From assembly GCA_914767715.1 (NCBI GenBank), contig OU612071.1:23745681-23809680 (forward strand): a stretch of DNA of 64,000 nucleotides, written 5' to 3'. This document shows positions 49,134 to 60,943 of the stretch, piece by piece; the first letter of the stretch is position 1; each line of letters begins with the position of its first letter. This stretch comes from Membranipora membranacea (Eukaryota > Bryozoa > Gymnolaemata > Cheilostomatida > Membraniporidae). Below the pieces are notes generated by a model. It was given only the letters and a program-made list of their open reading frames with translations. It was not told the origin of the DNA and did no database searches. The position numbers and the translations under genes are program-made.

Positions 49134-49975
49134 TAGTTACTATGATTGCTTTACCTGAATCTTGATCAAGTTAATATGCTGCATGTTCGAGCTTATTCCA
49201 ATGAAGGTTCATGATGTGTTTAGATAACTTGACTGTTACTAAGTTGCTTCTAAATTCTTTCAATCAAATTAAATTTTTACACCTTCTAATAAATATTTAC
49301 CAAACTTGAAGTACAGCAATCACTCATGCGAATCAAATAATTCTGTTTAGCTCAAAGAAAACTTATTGAGGCTTCAATCTCAAAATTGTCACCTGATGGT
49401 TAGAAGTGTTAAAAAATAAAAAGTTTAATAATATGCACAAACTCAGAGTATGAAATTAACAAACTAGGTGATGAAGAGGTGGTGACAACACCAATATTTA
49501 CGCTAGATAATTCATTCATAGCGTGCTTTGGTTTGTGCAAATTATTTGCCCTTTAAGTGATTATACTGAAATTGCAGCCTCATATTATTAGTTTTGAACT
49601 ACACATAATCATTTCATTAGCACACATTTGCCGGTGTGGCAGCAGTAGTTTGAAGATGTACAGAGAGAGTGTAATAAGGTAAATGGAAATTTGCTGAGAG
49701 GATATAATATAAAATTATAAAATTCAAAAGCAATCACCATTAATTACTGCTATCATCTTTATCGCAGCCTGTTCCATTACTCTCATGTTCCTCTAGTCTT
49801 AATTTTAAATCTGCCAAAGCACCCTTATTTTAGTTGTACAAATAACTGCCGTATCTTCGTTTCCATATATAAGTGCTGAGTTGATTGCTGTTTCAATAAT
49901 ATTTGTTTTCATCTCACCTTCAATTTGATCAATTTTCTGATGTTATTCCATCATTTTCATTGTCAATACTTGTAG
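49134..49975. other. Spacer upstream of the EGF/propeller gene
   Basis: No repeat or gene recognised. A signal-peptide exon for the downstream plus-strand gene would be expected here or further upstream but was not found. Confidence 0.35.
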
Positions 49976-52900
49976 CTTGCGGAGACCCTATAGCATCAAG
50001 AGGACTGACAGAATCAAGAAGTCTGGTATTGGAGCAATATACAATTACAACTTCAGAACAAGAAACTTTAAAATGAGCTTCAGCAATGGTCATGTGTCCC
50101 AACATCCATATTGATCCATACCATCCATACCATGAATTCCTGATGGTCACCGATTGGAAACTAGCTTCAATCTTTTGACTCAATACTGGGACTGGTTAGT
50201 ATAAATAACCAATAATTATTTCATCATTGCTATCACTAGTTTTTGCTCGGCATTTGTTGTAATCTTTCAAGTCAAAATTAGTATCTTGATGCACTATATG
50301 TAGTTTATTTGTTTCAGGTGATGTCCGGCAATACTGCAGTCGAGCTACAGGCTCTGTTTATATTTTTACAACCAGTAATGAACCTTACTGTCGGTTCACA
50401 TCATCGAAGAGCACCAGGAGGGTCGGTGGTTCATCATTGTCTGCGCTTGTGGTGGATAGAACAGCATGGTTGATTCATCAAATCAGTATGTTCATGTTTA
50501 GTTTGTTTAGATTTTGTATTCAAATGACTATTCATAGTGATAATCGACGTGCATTATCCACAGCTGAATTGCTGGTAGGTTCAAATGTAAACTAGAGGTG
50601 ATAAGCAAGAAATCTTGTTCATATTTCTAAATGTGCAGGCATGGTAAACTAAATTGCCATTTAGTATTATAATCAACCTTACCTGGTGAGGCATGTATGG
50701 CCCGGGTCAGCACAGGTGTGCTGTTCGTACAAGCCAGATTAATTAGATTATTACCATGAGTGCACAACTTCTTTTGTTGCCCTAATTCCAGCGCTTTGTA
50801 AATGGGTTGAGGCAAAGGCAAGGGATATGGTGAAAAACGAAAGTTTATTGGTTTCCTAAATGGTGACATGCGAGAGTTTTGCTTTTATAACAGCTCAAAC
50901 ATCAAGTCAACATTATGCTCGTTCATCAATAGTTCTTTGCGATAATCAACTTGTATTTGCTTGTTTTTTAAGCCAACAATATGGAACAGCGCCACAATAG
51001 ATGTGATAAATGCTGGCATGCACAAGGATCACCTACGTGTTATGATACAAGGGAGGGTGTCAACTGTGTATGCTCAATCGGCTACGAAGGTCCAGATTGT
51101 GATGTCCGTTAGTTCTCATTGCAGCTACAGCACTTATTGTCGAATACTTGTTCTAACTCATCCTGTTTCTCATTCCTTTCATCAATCAAATAGACTCATT
51201 GCACTATCATGGTAAATAGCAAATTCAATTTCTTATCTTGTCATAAAAAATACAAATAGAGACAGATAAAGAAAACCTGGACATGAAAAACTGAATTCAC
51301 ATGTTTTTTTTACAGCTATCTGCAGCCCTAGCAAATGCAATGGTCATGGACAATGTACAACAGATGTCACCAATAGGGTTATATGTATGTGTACTGCTGG
51401 CTGGAGAGGTGAAAGGTGCAATATACAGTGAGTTCAAATTTTGTTTGGGAAATACTTTGTATCCTTTGTTAAGTTGTTGCTAATAACGGTACTTTTTGTA
51501 ATATAGCTATCAAATTCATAATCTCTAGAATCTGCTTTGATCTTCTACATAACAAATGGAACAAACTAGTACATACATAGTTTGTGATGAATACTTGCTC
51601 TATAATTTTCAGAAGATATTTTTTGTTGGACTATGTGAAGAACACAGTCATGCAGATTGGGGTAGAGCACACTCCACCATATAATGCTCGGGTAGGATCT
51701 GGATTTCTCTTGGTAAGTTACACCGATTGCATGAGCAATCAGATGATTAACTATCATATTATCAACTAAGCAGGCACTGAAAATGCATATTATGCTAAGT
51801 GGAAGTAATAATAACTAGTGAAAATTGTTACTTTAATTATTATTTGATTATAGAGAAGTATTCTTAAGTTTTTTTACATAACACAAGAGATGATGCTGGA
51901 TAGCTGTTTGAGAAGAGAATTATTTTCTGAATTTCTATTTTATAGAAGAAGCTAGGTGACCCATCTGTGCTTATTGTTGGTCACAGACAGTGGGAAAGAG
52001 CTGGAGAGGGTGCAATTGGCTATTATCGTCTAGGGAAAATGAGCAATTTCGTTTGTAAGGAACATGGTTTTTTTACAGATCTCTTTTGCAATGCATCGTA
52101 ACATGAAGAAGCATTCACATGTGATTATCAGATTCCCCAAACTTGGTATGGCTATAAGATGCGTTGGGATTGATTGTGTGACTGAAAAAAAAAATCAATG
52201 TGTGATCTCGACTGAACTAGATTATTATCTGTTTCTTTGATGGTTAGGAAATAAACAATGCATTTACTTTCCAAAGATAACATTAAATAATGCTCATAAA
52301 GTCAAGGTTTGGCTACACACACCGTATTTAGATAGGCTACGCTTGGTCAACATGCAGTACAGGCCTATCCATAACCAGTCAGACTCCTTTTGATAACAAT
52401 TCCATTTGTGTCTGATAAGCTTTCCTATCGTCCAACTTTTAGTGATCAAACTATTCACTTTTCCTTATTAAATATGACTTTTGCTTTGTGTCTTACATCG
52501 TAATCGTAATGGACCAATGTGGCAACTGATAACCGATTTTAATTTAAGATCTTGCTGGAAACTTGGAGCGGAGGAGGGGACCAAGCCAATACAATGATGG
52601 TATCGGTACTGAAGCACATATGGTTGTCCCATTGTCTGCATATCAGCAGTTAGATGGAGAGTGGTTGCATTTTGTTGACACACGGTCATGTGTACGCCGG
52701 CTTAAGCTTAAAATTGAACTTCCAGTACTGACATGGCTTGGTTGGTTCTTTTGTAGCACTTGGTCATTTCCATTGTGTTTGAAGCAAAACTTAGAAATGG
52801 TATATACATGAAGTCTCGCGATCATAAATGCTACAATTTTCTGATGATGAGTGAATATTGTTATTGGTCGTATACTGTAGAATTGAGGCATGGTCAACGT

Positions 52901-55900
52901 TATTAAAAGAAGTGATTATTACTTTTCTAGAGCCCAACTATTCCCCTCTCTCTCCTTTTTCTCTCAATATACTACTATGGTGAGAAGTGTAGTTGTATGC
53001 GTTGGCAGATCATTCAGATACTGATGTTCATGATCATGTAGTATAGGATAGACAAACTACTCCTTGCTTTTTGGTCATTCATCAAATACTCATTTCCACT
53101 GCTAGTGCACGCGTATCTGCTATGTGACTGTAGGTGCAGGACGGTGTGGGAATGGAACCTTAGATATGAGCCAATTTGGAACCCGAAGAGAAGTAACAGG
53201 CATGACAATGTTGGAGTTTTCTAACCGCAACTTCTTTGTTTTATCGGGCCCATTTGAGAGTCGATGAAGCAATTTTATTCACATAGAATGCTACAATTTT
53301 GCCCTGTATAGTGAGGAGCTTAGTTTGAATCTAGTTTGATTGCACATTCTTTACATAAAAATCTTCTTTTGAGAAATAATTCACATAATTATTATAAATA
53401 TATACATCCTCTATGCAAATATGATCATAGAATAAAAACAGAGATGGGCTTAAATAGTACAGAAATACTCAGCTTCTTAAAAATGTTTTGTTCTTTTTGG
53501 GTTTCAAATTACAACTCTTATTCTTGAATTTCCATGAAAGAGATTTAATGTATTCCACAGGTTGGTGATTACTAAATCTACTGTCAAGTTCCCTTATTTC
53601 TTTGTTAGCATTCTTTTTCTTTTGTACTGAGGAAAATAATAGCAAAGACAATCAAATTGATTGACTAGAGACTGCAGATTTCAAACGTTTGACAGTTTAA
53701 TTTGTTTTGGGTGATTTGAGATATGGATTATTATCATGGTATGAAACATGTTTATCCAACAATTATAATTATCATTCTCTTTTAAGTCGGTTTTAATAAG
53801 CTTTTGATTTGATTTTCCTACCACATACCATTGGCGACCAAAACTTTGAGAGTCGTCTAATAACGATCAAATCTTTAAAGAGTGGTATTGCAGTATGAAT
53901 AGTGTTCTCTTCATTTAATTTTAGGGTATTTACCTATCTTTAATCTATGGAAGTAACAAAAGATTGGTTGTTTCAGCCAGTGAGGCCAGTGCTTACTCAG
54001 ATGTTATTTATGGATCATTGACGAAGGAAAGTGCCATAAACTCTAATATGGTTTACCATAACACGCCATACGGTATGTAAACTTCAAATTATATTAAACT
54101 TATGGTTCATTCTTGTCAGAAGAAATTTGGTATTTCAGTCCCCGCATCAAAGTAGAGAAAATAAACTTTGGATTATCTTCAACTTATGGTTCATTCTTGT
54201 GAGAAGAAATGTACACAAAAATATACAAAACTAGTCACATAGAAAGACTTCCTTTATGGTATTGCCTGCTTTCATTCCGTCCTCACCACTTTCTGTATCT
54301 CAGCACTGCAGTAAGATTCTCAATGACATGTTGGAGTTGCATCCCCATAAGAACAGTAAACATGCAGTATTAAACAATCATGACTGGATTACGGATGTGT
54401 CACTTAAATTTATAGAGCTATACTGATGATATGAGTAATACTGAAAAGTTATAGAGTTTATATATGGTCGATGTTTTGTGTGTGAGTTTACTCAGCCAAT
54501 TTAACTGTAGAAGCTATGTATACAACAATGCAAATAGTGAGGATCTTGTCTCTACAGCCTCCTATTGAAAAAAACTCCTCGAATAAATTTGTTACAAACA
54601 ATTTTTTCTTCACTTCAATCCCAATTGGCAACCGTTGCTTGGCGATACAGGTATGTTTTTTTTTATATTTTCAGTTACCCATTGTAAGTAGAGTTACCTC
54701 TAGAACCAACTGAGTTAAAAGGCACATCAATAACTGACTTTTGCCAAACTTCTCCACCACAACAGTGGCTTAGGTCTTTGTAAAAACCTGACCAGGCAGC
54801 AATGCAGATCTAATTTAGAGGATCGCGCATTGAATGAAAAACTCTCATATTCATTGAGTTTCAATAGCAGAAATTATTTTCTCAAACTGAAAGGCAAAAC
54901 CCTTTCACTACCATTAAAAACACTGCAACACCATAACAAACACTGTTGAACTTCTTGCAAAGGGATTCATATAATGATATAGCAAATCTCTTTGATGTTA
55001 TAGCTCACAAGAATTTTCATAAATGTCCATAAAATTATTATCCACTCTAGACATTATGCTTCTCATTCTATTCGTGCAAATTTATAATTTATTAACATCT
55101 TTAGTAAATCAAACATTAATCTGATAATTACCGTTAAATTTTCAAACAATTTCATAAATGTTGTCTGCATTTGTAGACTTTTACTTTTTATAAGGTATTT
55201 GTAATTCCCTGTAACATAAAAATGGCACCACAAAATTAAAAGCATAGGAGAAGAATTTTAATACCACAAACTTCTTGAGACCTGGGACAATTATTGCAGG
55301 TGATGAATTACACTCTAGAAATAACGATGGCTTTCATATTATTGTACAACAGTCGATGACCCCTCAATTGCACATTCCATTAACAAATTTACTTCAATAT
55401 TGAATTCAAAAAATGGGACCTAAACTTAAATTTCTAGTTATACGGAGAAATCTAGAGAAAATACCTTGTTAAACCACTGATGACACAGCTGGGCTTTGCC
55501 TAGCAGAGCCACCAGTCAAAGATTTAAATGGAGAGTTGTGGCATCAAAATATCTAGCCAGTAGCTTTACATGGAGCTATATGAGCTCTCAAAATATACAG
55601 AGTATCTTCTTTCCCAGTCATCCACTATTACTGATGACACATGTCTTTGTTGACCAATCAGGTGCCTTTAAAATCTTGCTAAGATCAAACATTTTTACTA
55701 GTTTTGGATCTCGGCTAGATTTAAAAGGCACCTGATTGGTTAACAACAACATTTGTCATCACTAATTGTTGATGACTGGGGAGGAAGATACTCCCTACAT
55801 TTTGAGAGCTCATATAACTCCATGCAAAGCTACTGGCTAGATATTTTGATGCCACAACTCTCTATATTAATTTTTGACTGGTGGCTATGGTGGGCAAAGC

Positions 55901-57000
55901 CCAGCTGTGGCAGCAGTGGTTTAAGACCTCACTGGTTATTGATGTTCAAGGCTGGCTGAGAGTAAGGTATAGCAATTGCATTGCAATCATTGAATGTGAA
56001 ACTTGCTAATTGAAGGGCATGTTCAGTGCACTGAAATGCAAAGGAACACCACTCCCAATATGTTAGTTTAGTAGTGTAGTCTTGCGATACAGAAAGCGGT
56101 GTAGGTTATGCAGTCATTTGAAAGTATTTCTGTTCTAATATTGATAGGGATTAAGTAACTCAGTAACTCAGTAACTCAAGTAATACAGTTTGAGTATTTC
56201 AAATGATGAAGTATATGACATTGTGGCTACACAAAAAGTTTTCTGTCTGTCTGAAACTTTCCTTAAAGTGAAAAAGCCAAGTCATCAGTTTCATTTAAGT
56301 TGTTAACAGAGTGTAAGGATGGATAGACCTACAAAGAAGAACAAGGGTGGTGGTCTACTTTGTTTCTTATTGCAGAAAAAATTGAACTGACTAACCAATC
56401 ATCATGTAAAAACATTCTATTTTCAGACTAAAGCCATACACAGCTGAGATACATCAGTACTATGATACAGGGGCGATTCATAGCTATGACAATAATCAGG
56501 AGCCGAGTTTACGTGACATAGGAGGAGTTATTGAGATTAATCCCTCAATCCCTAACCTTTTAATGGTAGCTGATAAGGGCAAAGATAGTGTAATACTGTA
56601 TAACATAACTACTGGTACGCTCCGTGTTCCTGATCATTCGTTCATGAATCATTAAAAACTGTACATCTTGTTATGTTACTCTTTGCATGCATATGAGTAT
56701 CCGCATCGGGAGTTGAAACTGAAGAGGGTCCATTCCAGAGAGAGTGATGCGTTATTGTTTGTGAAGTTAATTTTTTTTAAAGTGTGCCTCATTTATCTGC
56801 AAGTTACTCAGCTAAAATCTTCAACCTTTTTTTCATAGGGAATCTGTTGGGAGTTTGCAGGAAACATAGTTTTACAATAGTAACATCAAGTCTAGAGACA
56901 TGCAGATGGTCACTGATGGAGAGTGCAATGTGGCTAACTCCTACTACAGCACTGGTGTCAGACTATAAATATAGAGGAAGGATTTATGTCATAAACTTTC
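49976..57000 (+). CDS. EGF-repeat plus NHL/LDLR-like beta-propeller protein (5' and 3' ends incomplete)
   Basis: Plus-strand exons with agreeing phases: 50318-50485, 50973-51107 (EGF: CDKCWHAQGSPTCYD, CVCSIGYEGPDCDV), 51316-51427 (EGF: CSPSKCNGHGQCTTD, CMCTAGWRGERC), 51613-51712, 51946-52054, 52549-52740 (GEWLHFVDTRSCVRRLKL, an NHL-like blade) and 53134-53259 (AGRCGNGTLDMSQFG). Further exons are 53925-54072, 54558-54650, 56427-56614 (NLLMVADKGKDSVILYNITT) and 56839-57000 (TALVSDYKYRGRIYVINF). Joins 53259/53925 and 54072/54558 do not agree in phase, so a donor is misplaced or an exon is missed. The blades suggest a six-bladed propeller behind two EGF modules, as in secreted or surface NHL/LDLR-type proteins. 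A possible further 5' exon at 49976-50194 has matching phase 1 borders and begins CGDPIASRGL, but contains two TGA codons (50074 and 50176). Exact function is unknown. Confidence 0.62.
55473..55920. mobile_element. 448-bp TTAA-flanked foldback element in an intron
   Basis: Two ~210-bp arms (55473-55685 and 55705-55920) are inverted copies around a ~20-bp loop (for instance 'ttgtggcatcaaaatatcta' and its complement). The ends read ACCACTG and CAGTGGT. TTAA flanks both sides (55469-55472 and 55921-55924), as left by piggyBac-class transposition. Open frames inside mirror each other and are not genes. Confidence 0.8.
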
Positions 57001-58720
57001 GTAAGTCGACACAAGATACCATGAGTTTTATTGCAACTCAGTAAGTCAAGTTTTGTGCAGCATTGAACTATGCAGCGGACCATATAAATAGTTATGCATT
57101 ATATATTTTGCTGAAACCTCTCCCAATAGTACATGCAAAACACAAATCAGAATACTCTAAAGTAACACTACAAGAAGGAAACAGCTCACAGTCCTGTATT
57201 CATAGCTGTGGCATCCATCTTACACTATGATTTTACGTTGCGTTTTCTACACTAGGTTTTTCTATTTTATCGGAGTTGTTCTCTCTCTGAATGGTCACAT
57301 AACTCTATAAATACCCTTCTTTGACCCTGCATATAATTGTTGTCAGGGCTTTCAACCACTCAGATTTATCCCGAATTACAAAGGTTTATGGTTTAAACAT
57401 AGGCAACTCAGGGTATTTTCGACTCTTCTTTTCATGGGGAAGTCGTCTCAGTATGGTCCTCAGTATGGTCTACTTTTATGATTATATGATATGATATTAT
57501 ATTATGATGTTGTAATATATGAAACATAAAACCAGGATGCAGTTAGTAATGATTATGATGATGATGATGATGATCTGAACTCTGAAAAAAAAACAATGTA
57601 ATTCACTCGCAGCGCCCTATAAATTGCTCTCTAGACTTTGGTGACCGGACCTGTTACAATGGCTTACAGAGCAAACACATCCTCAGCTGTTTATGAACGG
57701 AGCATTTCCTCTAGGTATATTTAAATTATCAAGTGTATGGAAAATTTGGCAAACTGTTGTCAAAAAAGTTGAACCTAACCAGGGCCGTAGCTTAGAAAAA
57801 ATGGTAGGGGAGGCAAAAGTACCAGACGAGTGCTAAGTATCACAGGGAGGGGGCTGTAAGCTCCCCCAAGCAATTAAAGGCCTATATCAAGCGATTTGAA
57901 ATCCCAGAGGAGCTGATTCTGACATGGATTATTCAATTACAGTGGTTTTAGGCCACTGTATTTAGCATTCTAGGGGAGGCAGTGCGTCGCTGGCTCCCCT
58001 TGACCATGGGCCTGCTAACCTCTAATTTAAATTAAACTGCTCTGTTAGGAAGTTGTGTGAATTGTTTGATAGATTTCTAGCCTAGGCCTATTGGCATCTG
58101 GCTGTATTTGGTGTCGAGCTGATGACATGAGGACACATACGATCAGGCACTTGGAGAGTGAGATGATCATATGATCACAACTTAAGTTGCGGGGTCGCTA
58201 GTAAACATGTGCTGTTTGCCCTAATAATTAGATCAGCACCAGTAAGGAGATTTGACACCAGGATATTGGGATAGGTTTGATGTGTTCTCTTCTTGGTACT
58301 AAATTATGATGTGTCTGCCGATGATATGTGATGTGTTATTTGGATAATCAGCAGAGTTGCTTCTACCAATGTTCAGAGTCAGTTATTTTAACTAAGTCAT
58401 TTGCATCAAAAACTGCCTACATTTGCCGTGTTTGTGTCAATTTTGTTTGTTGCCCAGTCCACTGTGCCGATGCAATAAACTACCTATTCAAAGCAAGGAG
58501 CACCTGCTGTCCCTTGTCGAAAGTGAATGCATAAACAAAAATACTAAGTCATGGTGAGTAGACGATAATCAGGTACAGCCTATCCCATGGATTAATGGTG
58601 GAGTCTAGTCAATGTGATAGAAAAGACCAATGCAGTGGCAAAACTTCTTGTGGATTATAATCTGGTACACAAATTACAGCTACCTATGTTATAGTATGTT
58701 AATTGGTGTTTACCCAATTA
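57001..58720. other. Mostly gene-free; possible last exon of the propeller gene and a dispersed repeat
   Basis: A short reading after a CTAG acceptor near 57256 (RFSILSELFSL then TGA) fits phase 1 and could be the terminal exon of the EGF/propeller gene, but support is weak. The segment 57777-58020 ('ccagggccgtagctta...gggggctgtaagctccccc') has the look of a dispersed repeat. A (GAT)n tract lies near 57556-57572. Confidence 0.35.
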
Positions 58721-58974
58721 TCAGCTTAGTGAATAATGCCAGGTGGATGATAGGTGAGATATTTCATTTCGTTCTGAGATTAGCAGCTCTACATCTGCTA
58801 TAGTAATGTGGTATTTGTCATCAATAGCGAAACTGATAATGTGTCCTTTTTGTTTCTTCCTCGATTATCAGGTTTGTAAACACCATACAATTTCTGAAAA
58901 TTGGCCCAGATTTTCTGCTGAAGTTGTGGTGTCACTGGTAAACTTGGTAATGATGGTGTGCTGTTTCCCTTAGA
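58721..58974 (-). pseudogene. Decayed coding fragment abutting the satellite
   Basis: Directly beside the 61-bp array the minus strand reads PSLPSLPVTPQLQQKIWANF, QKLYGVYKPDNRGRNKK. The protein-like sequence then continues in another frame as GHIISFAIDDKYHITIADVE, LLISERNEISHLSSTW, ending at TGA 58721. The frame change falls in an A-run (about 58849-58853). This looks like one coding stretch with a 1-nt slip, either a real pseudogene or a sequencing error. The array starts abruptly inside or just at its 5' end. Family not recognised. Confidence 0.4.
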
Positions 58975-60943
58975 ACGCGCAAGGAGGGCCCCAGCCCTTC
59001 GCAGCGTGGCCCAGATTCGATGCGGGGGAAGCTGGACGCGCAAGGAGGGCCCCAGCCCTTCGCAGCGTGGCCCAGATTCGATGCGGGGGAAGCTGGACGC
59101 GCAAGGAGGGCCCCAGCCCTTCGCAGCGTGGCCCAGATTCGATGCGGGGGAAGCTGGACGCGCAAGGAGGGCCCCAGCCCTTCGCAGCGTGGCCCAGATT
59201 CGATGCGGGGGAAGCTGGACGCGCAAGGAGGGCCCCAGCCCTTCGCAGCGTGGCCCAGATTCGATGCGGGGGAAGCTGGACGCGCAAGGAGGGCCCCAGC
59301 CCTTCGCAGCGTGGCCCAGATTCGTTGCGGGGGAAGCTGGACGCGCAAGGAGGGCCCCAGCCCTTCGCAGCGTGGCCCAGATTCGTTGCGGGGGAAGCTG
59401 GACGCGCAAGGAGGGCCCCAGCCCTTCGCAGCGTGGCCCAGATTCGATGCGGGGGAAGCTGGACGCGCAAGGAGGGCCCCAGCCCTTCGCAGCGTGGCCC
59501 AGATTCGATGCGGGGGAAGCTGGACGCGCAAGGAGGGCCCCAGCCCTTCGCAGCGTGGCCCAGATTCGATGCGGGGGAAGCTGGACGCGCAAGGAGGGCC
59601 CCAGCCCGTCGCAGCGTGGCCCAGATTCGATGCGGGGGAAGCTGGACGCGCAAGGAGGGCCCCAGCCCTTCGCAGCGTGGCCCAGATTCGATGCGGGGGA
59701 AGCTGGACGCGCAAGGAGGGCCCCAGCCCTTCGCAGCGTGGGAAGCTGGACGCGCAAGGAGGGCCCCAGCCCTTCGCAGCGTGGCCCAGATTCGATGCGG
59801 GGGAAGCTGGACGCGCAAGGAGGGCCCCAGCCCTTCGCAGCGTGGCCCAGATTCGATGCGGGGGAAGCTGGACGCGCAAGGAGGGCCCCAGCCCTTCGCA
59901 GCGTGGCCCAGATTCGATGCGGGGGAAGCTGGACGCGCAAGGAGGGCCCCAGCCCTTCGCAGCGTGGCCCAGATTCGATGCGGGGGAAGCTGGACGCGCA
60001 AGGAGGGCCCCAGCCCTTCGCAGCGTGGCCCAGATTCGATGCGGGGGAAGCTGGACGCGCAAGGAGGGCCCCAGCCCTTCGCAGCGTGGCCCAGATTCGA
60101 TGCGGGGGAAGCTGGACGCGCAAGGAGGGCCCCAGCCCTTCGCAGCGTGGCCCAGATTCGATGCGGGGGAAGCTGGACGCGCAAGGAGGGCCCCAGCCCT
60201 TCGCAGCGTGGCCCAGATTCGATGCGGGGGAAGCTGGACGCGCAAGGAGGGCCCCAGCCCTTCGCAGCGTGGCCCAGATTCGATGCGGGGGAAGCTGGAC
60301 GCGCAAGGAGGGCCCCAGCCCTTCGCAGCGTGGCCCAGATTCGATGCGGGGGAAGCTGGACGCGCAAGGAGGGCCCCAGCCCTTCGCAGCGTGGCCCAGA
60401 TTCGATGCGGGGGAAGCTGGACGCGCAAGGAGGGCCCCAGCCCTTCGCAGCGTGGCCCAGATTCGATGCGGGGGAAGCTGGACGCGCAAGGAGGGCCCCA
60501 GCCCTTCGCAGCGTGGCCCAGATTCGATGCGGGGGAAGCTGGACGCGCAAGGAGGGCCCCAGCCCTTCGCAGCGTGGCCCAGATTCGATGCGGGGGAAGC
60601 TGGACGCGCAAGGAGGGCCCCAGCCCTTCGCAGCGTGGCCCAGATTCGATGCGGGGGAAGCTGGACGCGCAAGGAGGGCCCCAGCCCTTCGCAGCGTGGC
60701 CCAGATTCGATGCGGGGGAAGCTGGACGCGCAAGGAGGGCCCCAGCCCTTCGCAGCGTGGCCCAGATTCGATGCGGGGGAAGCTGGACGCGCAAGGAGGG
60801 CCCCAGCCCTTCGCAGCGTGGCCCAGATTCGATGCGGGGGAAGCTGGACGCGCAAGGAGGGCCCCAGCCCTTCGCAGCGTGGCCCAGATTCGATGCGGGG
60901 GAAGCTGGACGCGCAAGGAGGGCCCCAGCCCTTCGCAGCGTGG
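58975..60943. repeat. 61-bp GC-rich satellite array, ~32 copies
   Basis: The unit contains CCCAGATTCGATGCGGGGGA, AGCTGGACGCGCAAGGAGG and GCCCCAGCCCTTCGCAGCGTGG. Copies are almost identical. Variants: GATTCGTTGCGG in two units (about 59322 and 59383), CCCGTCGCAG in one (about 59607), and one unit with a ~17-bp deletion at about 59740. No stop codon occurs in several frames. Because 61 is not a multiple of three, the frame rotates and gives a 61-residue protein period over three units. The very long ORFs on both strands here are artefacts of this. Confidence 0.97.
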
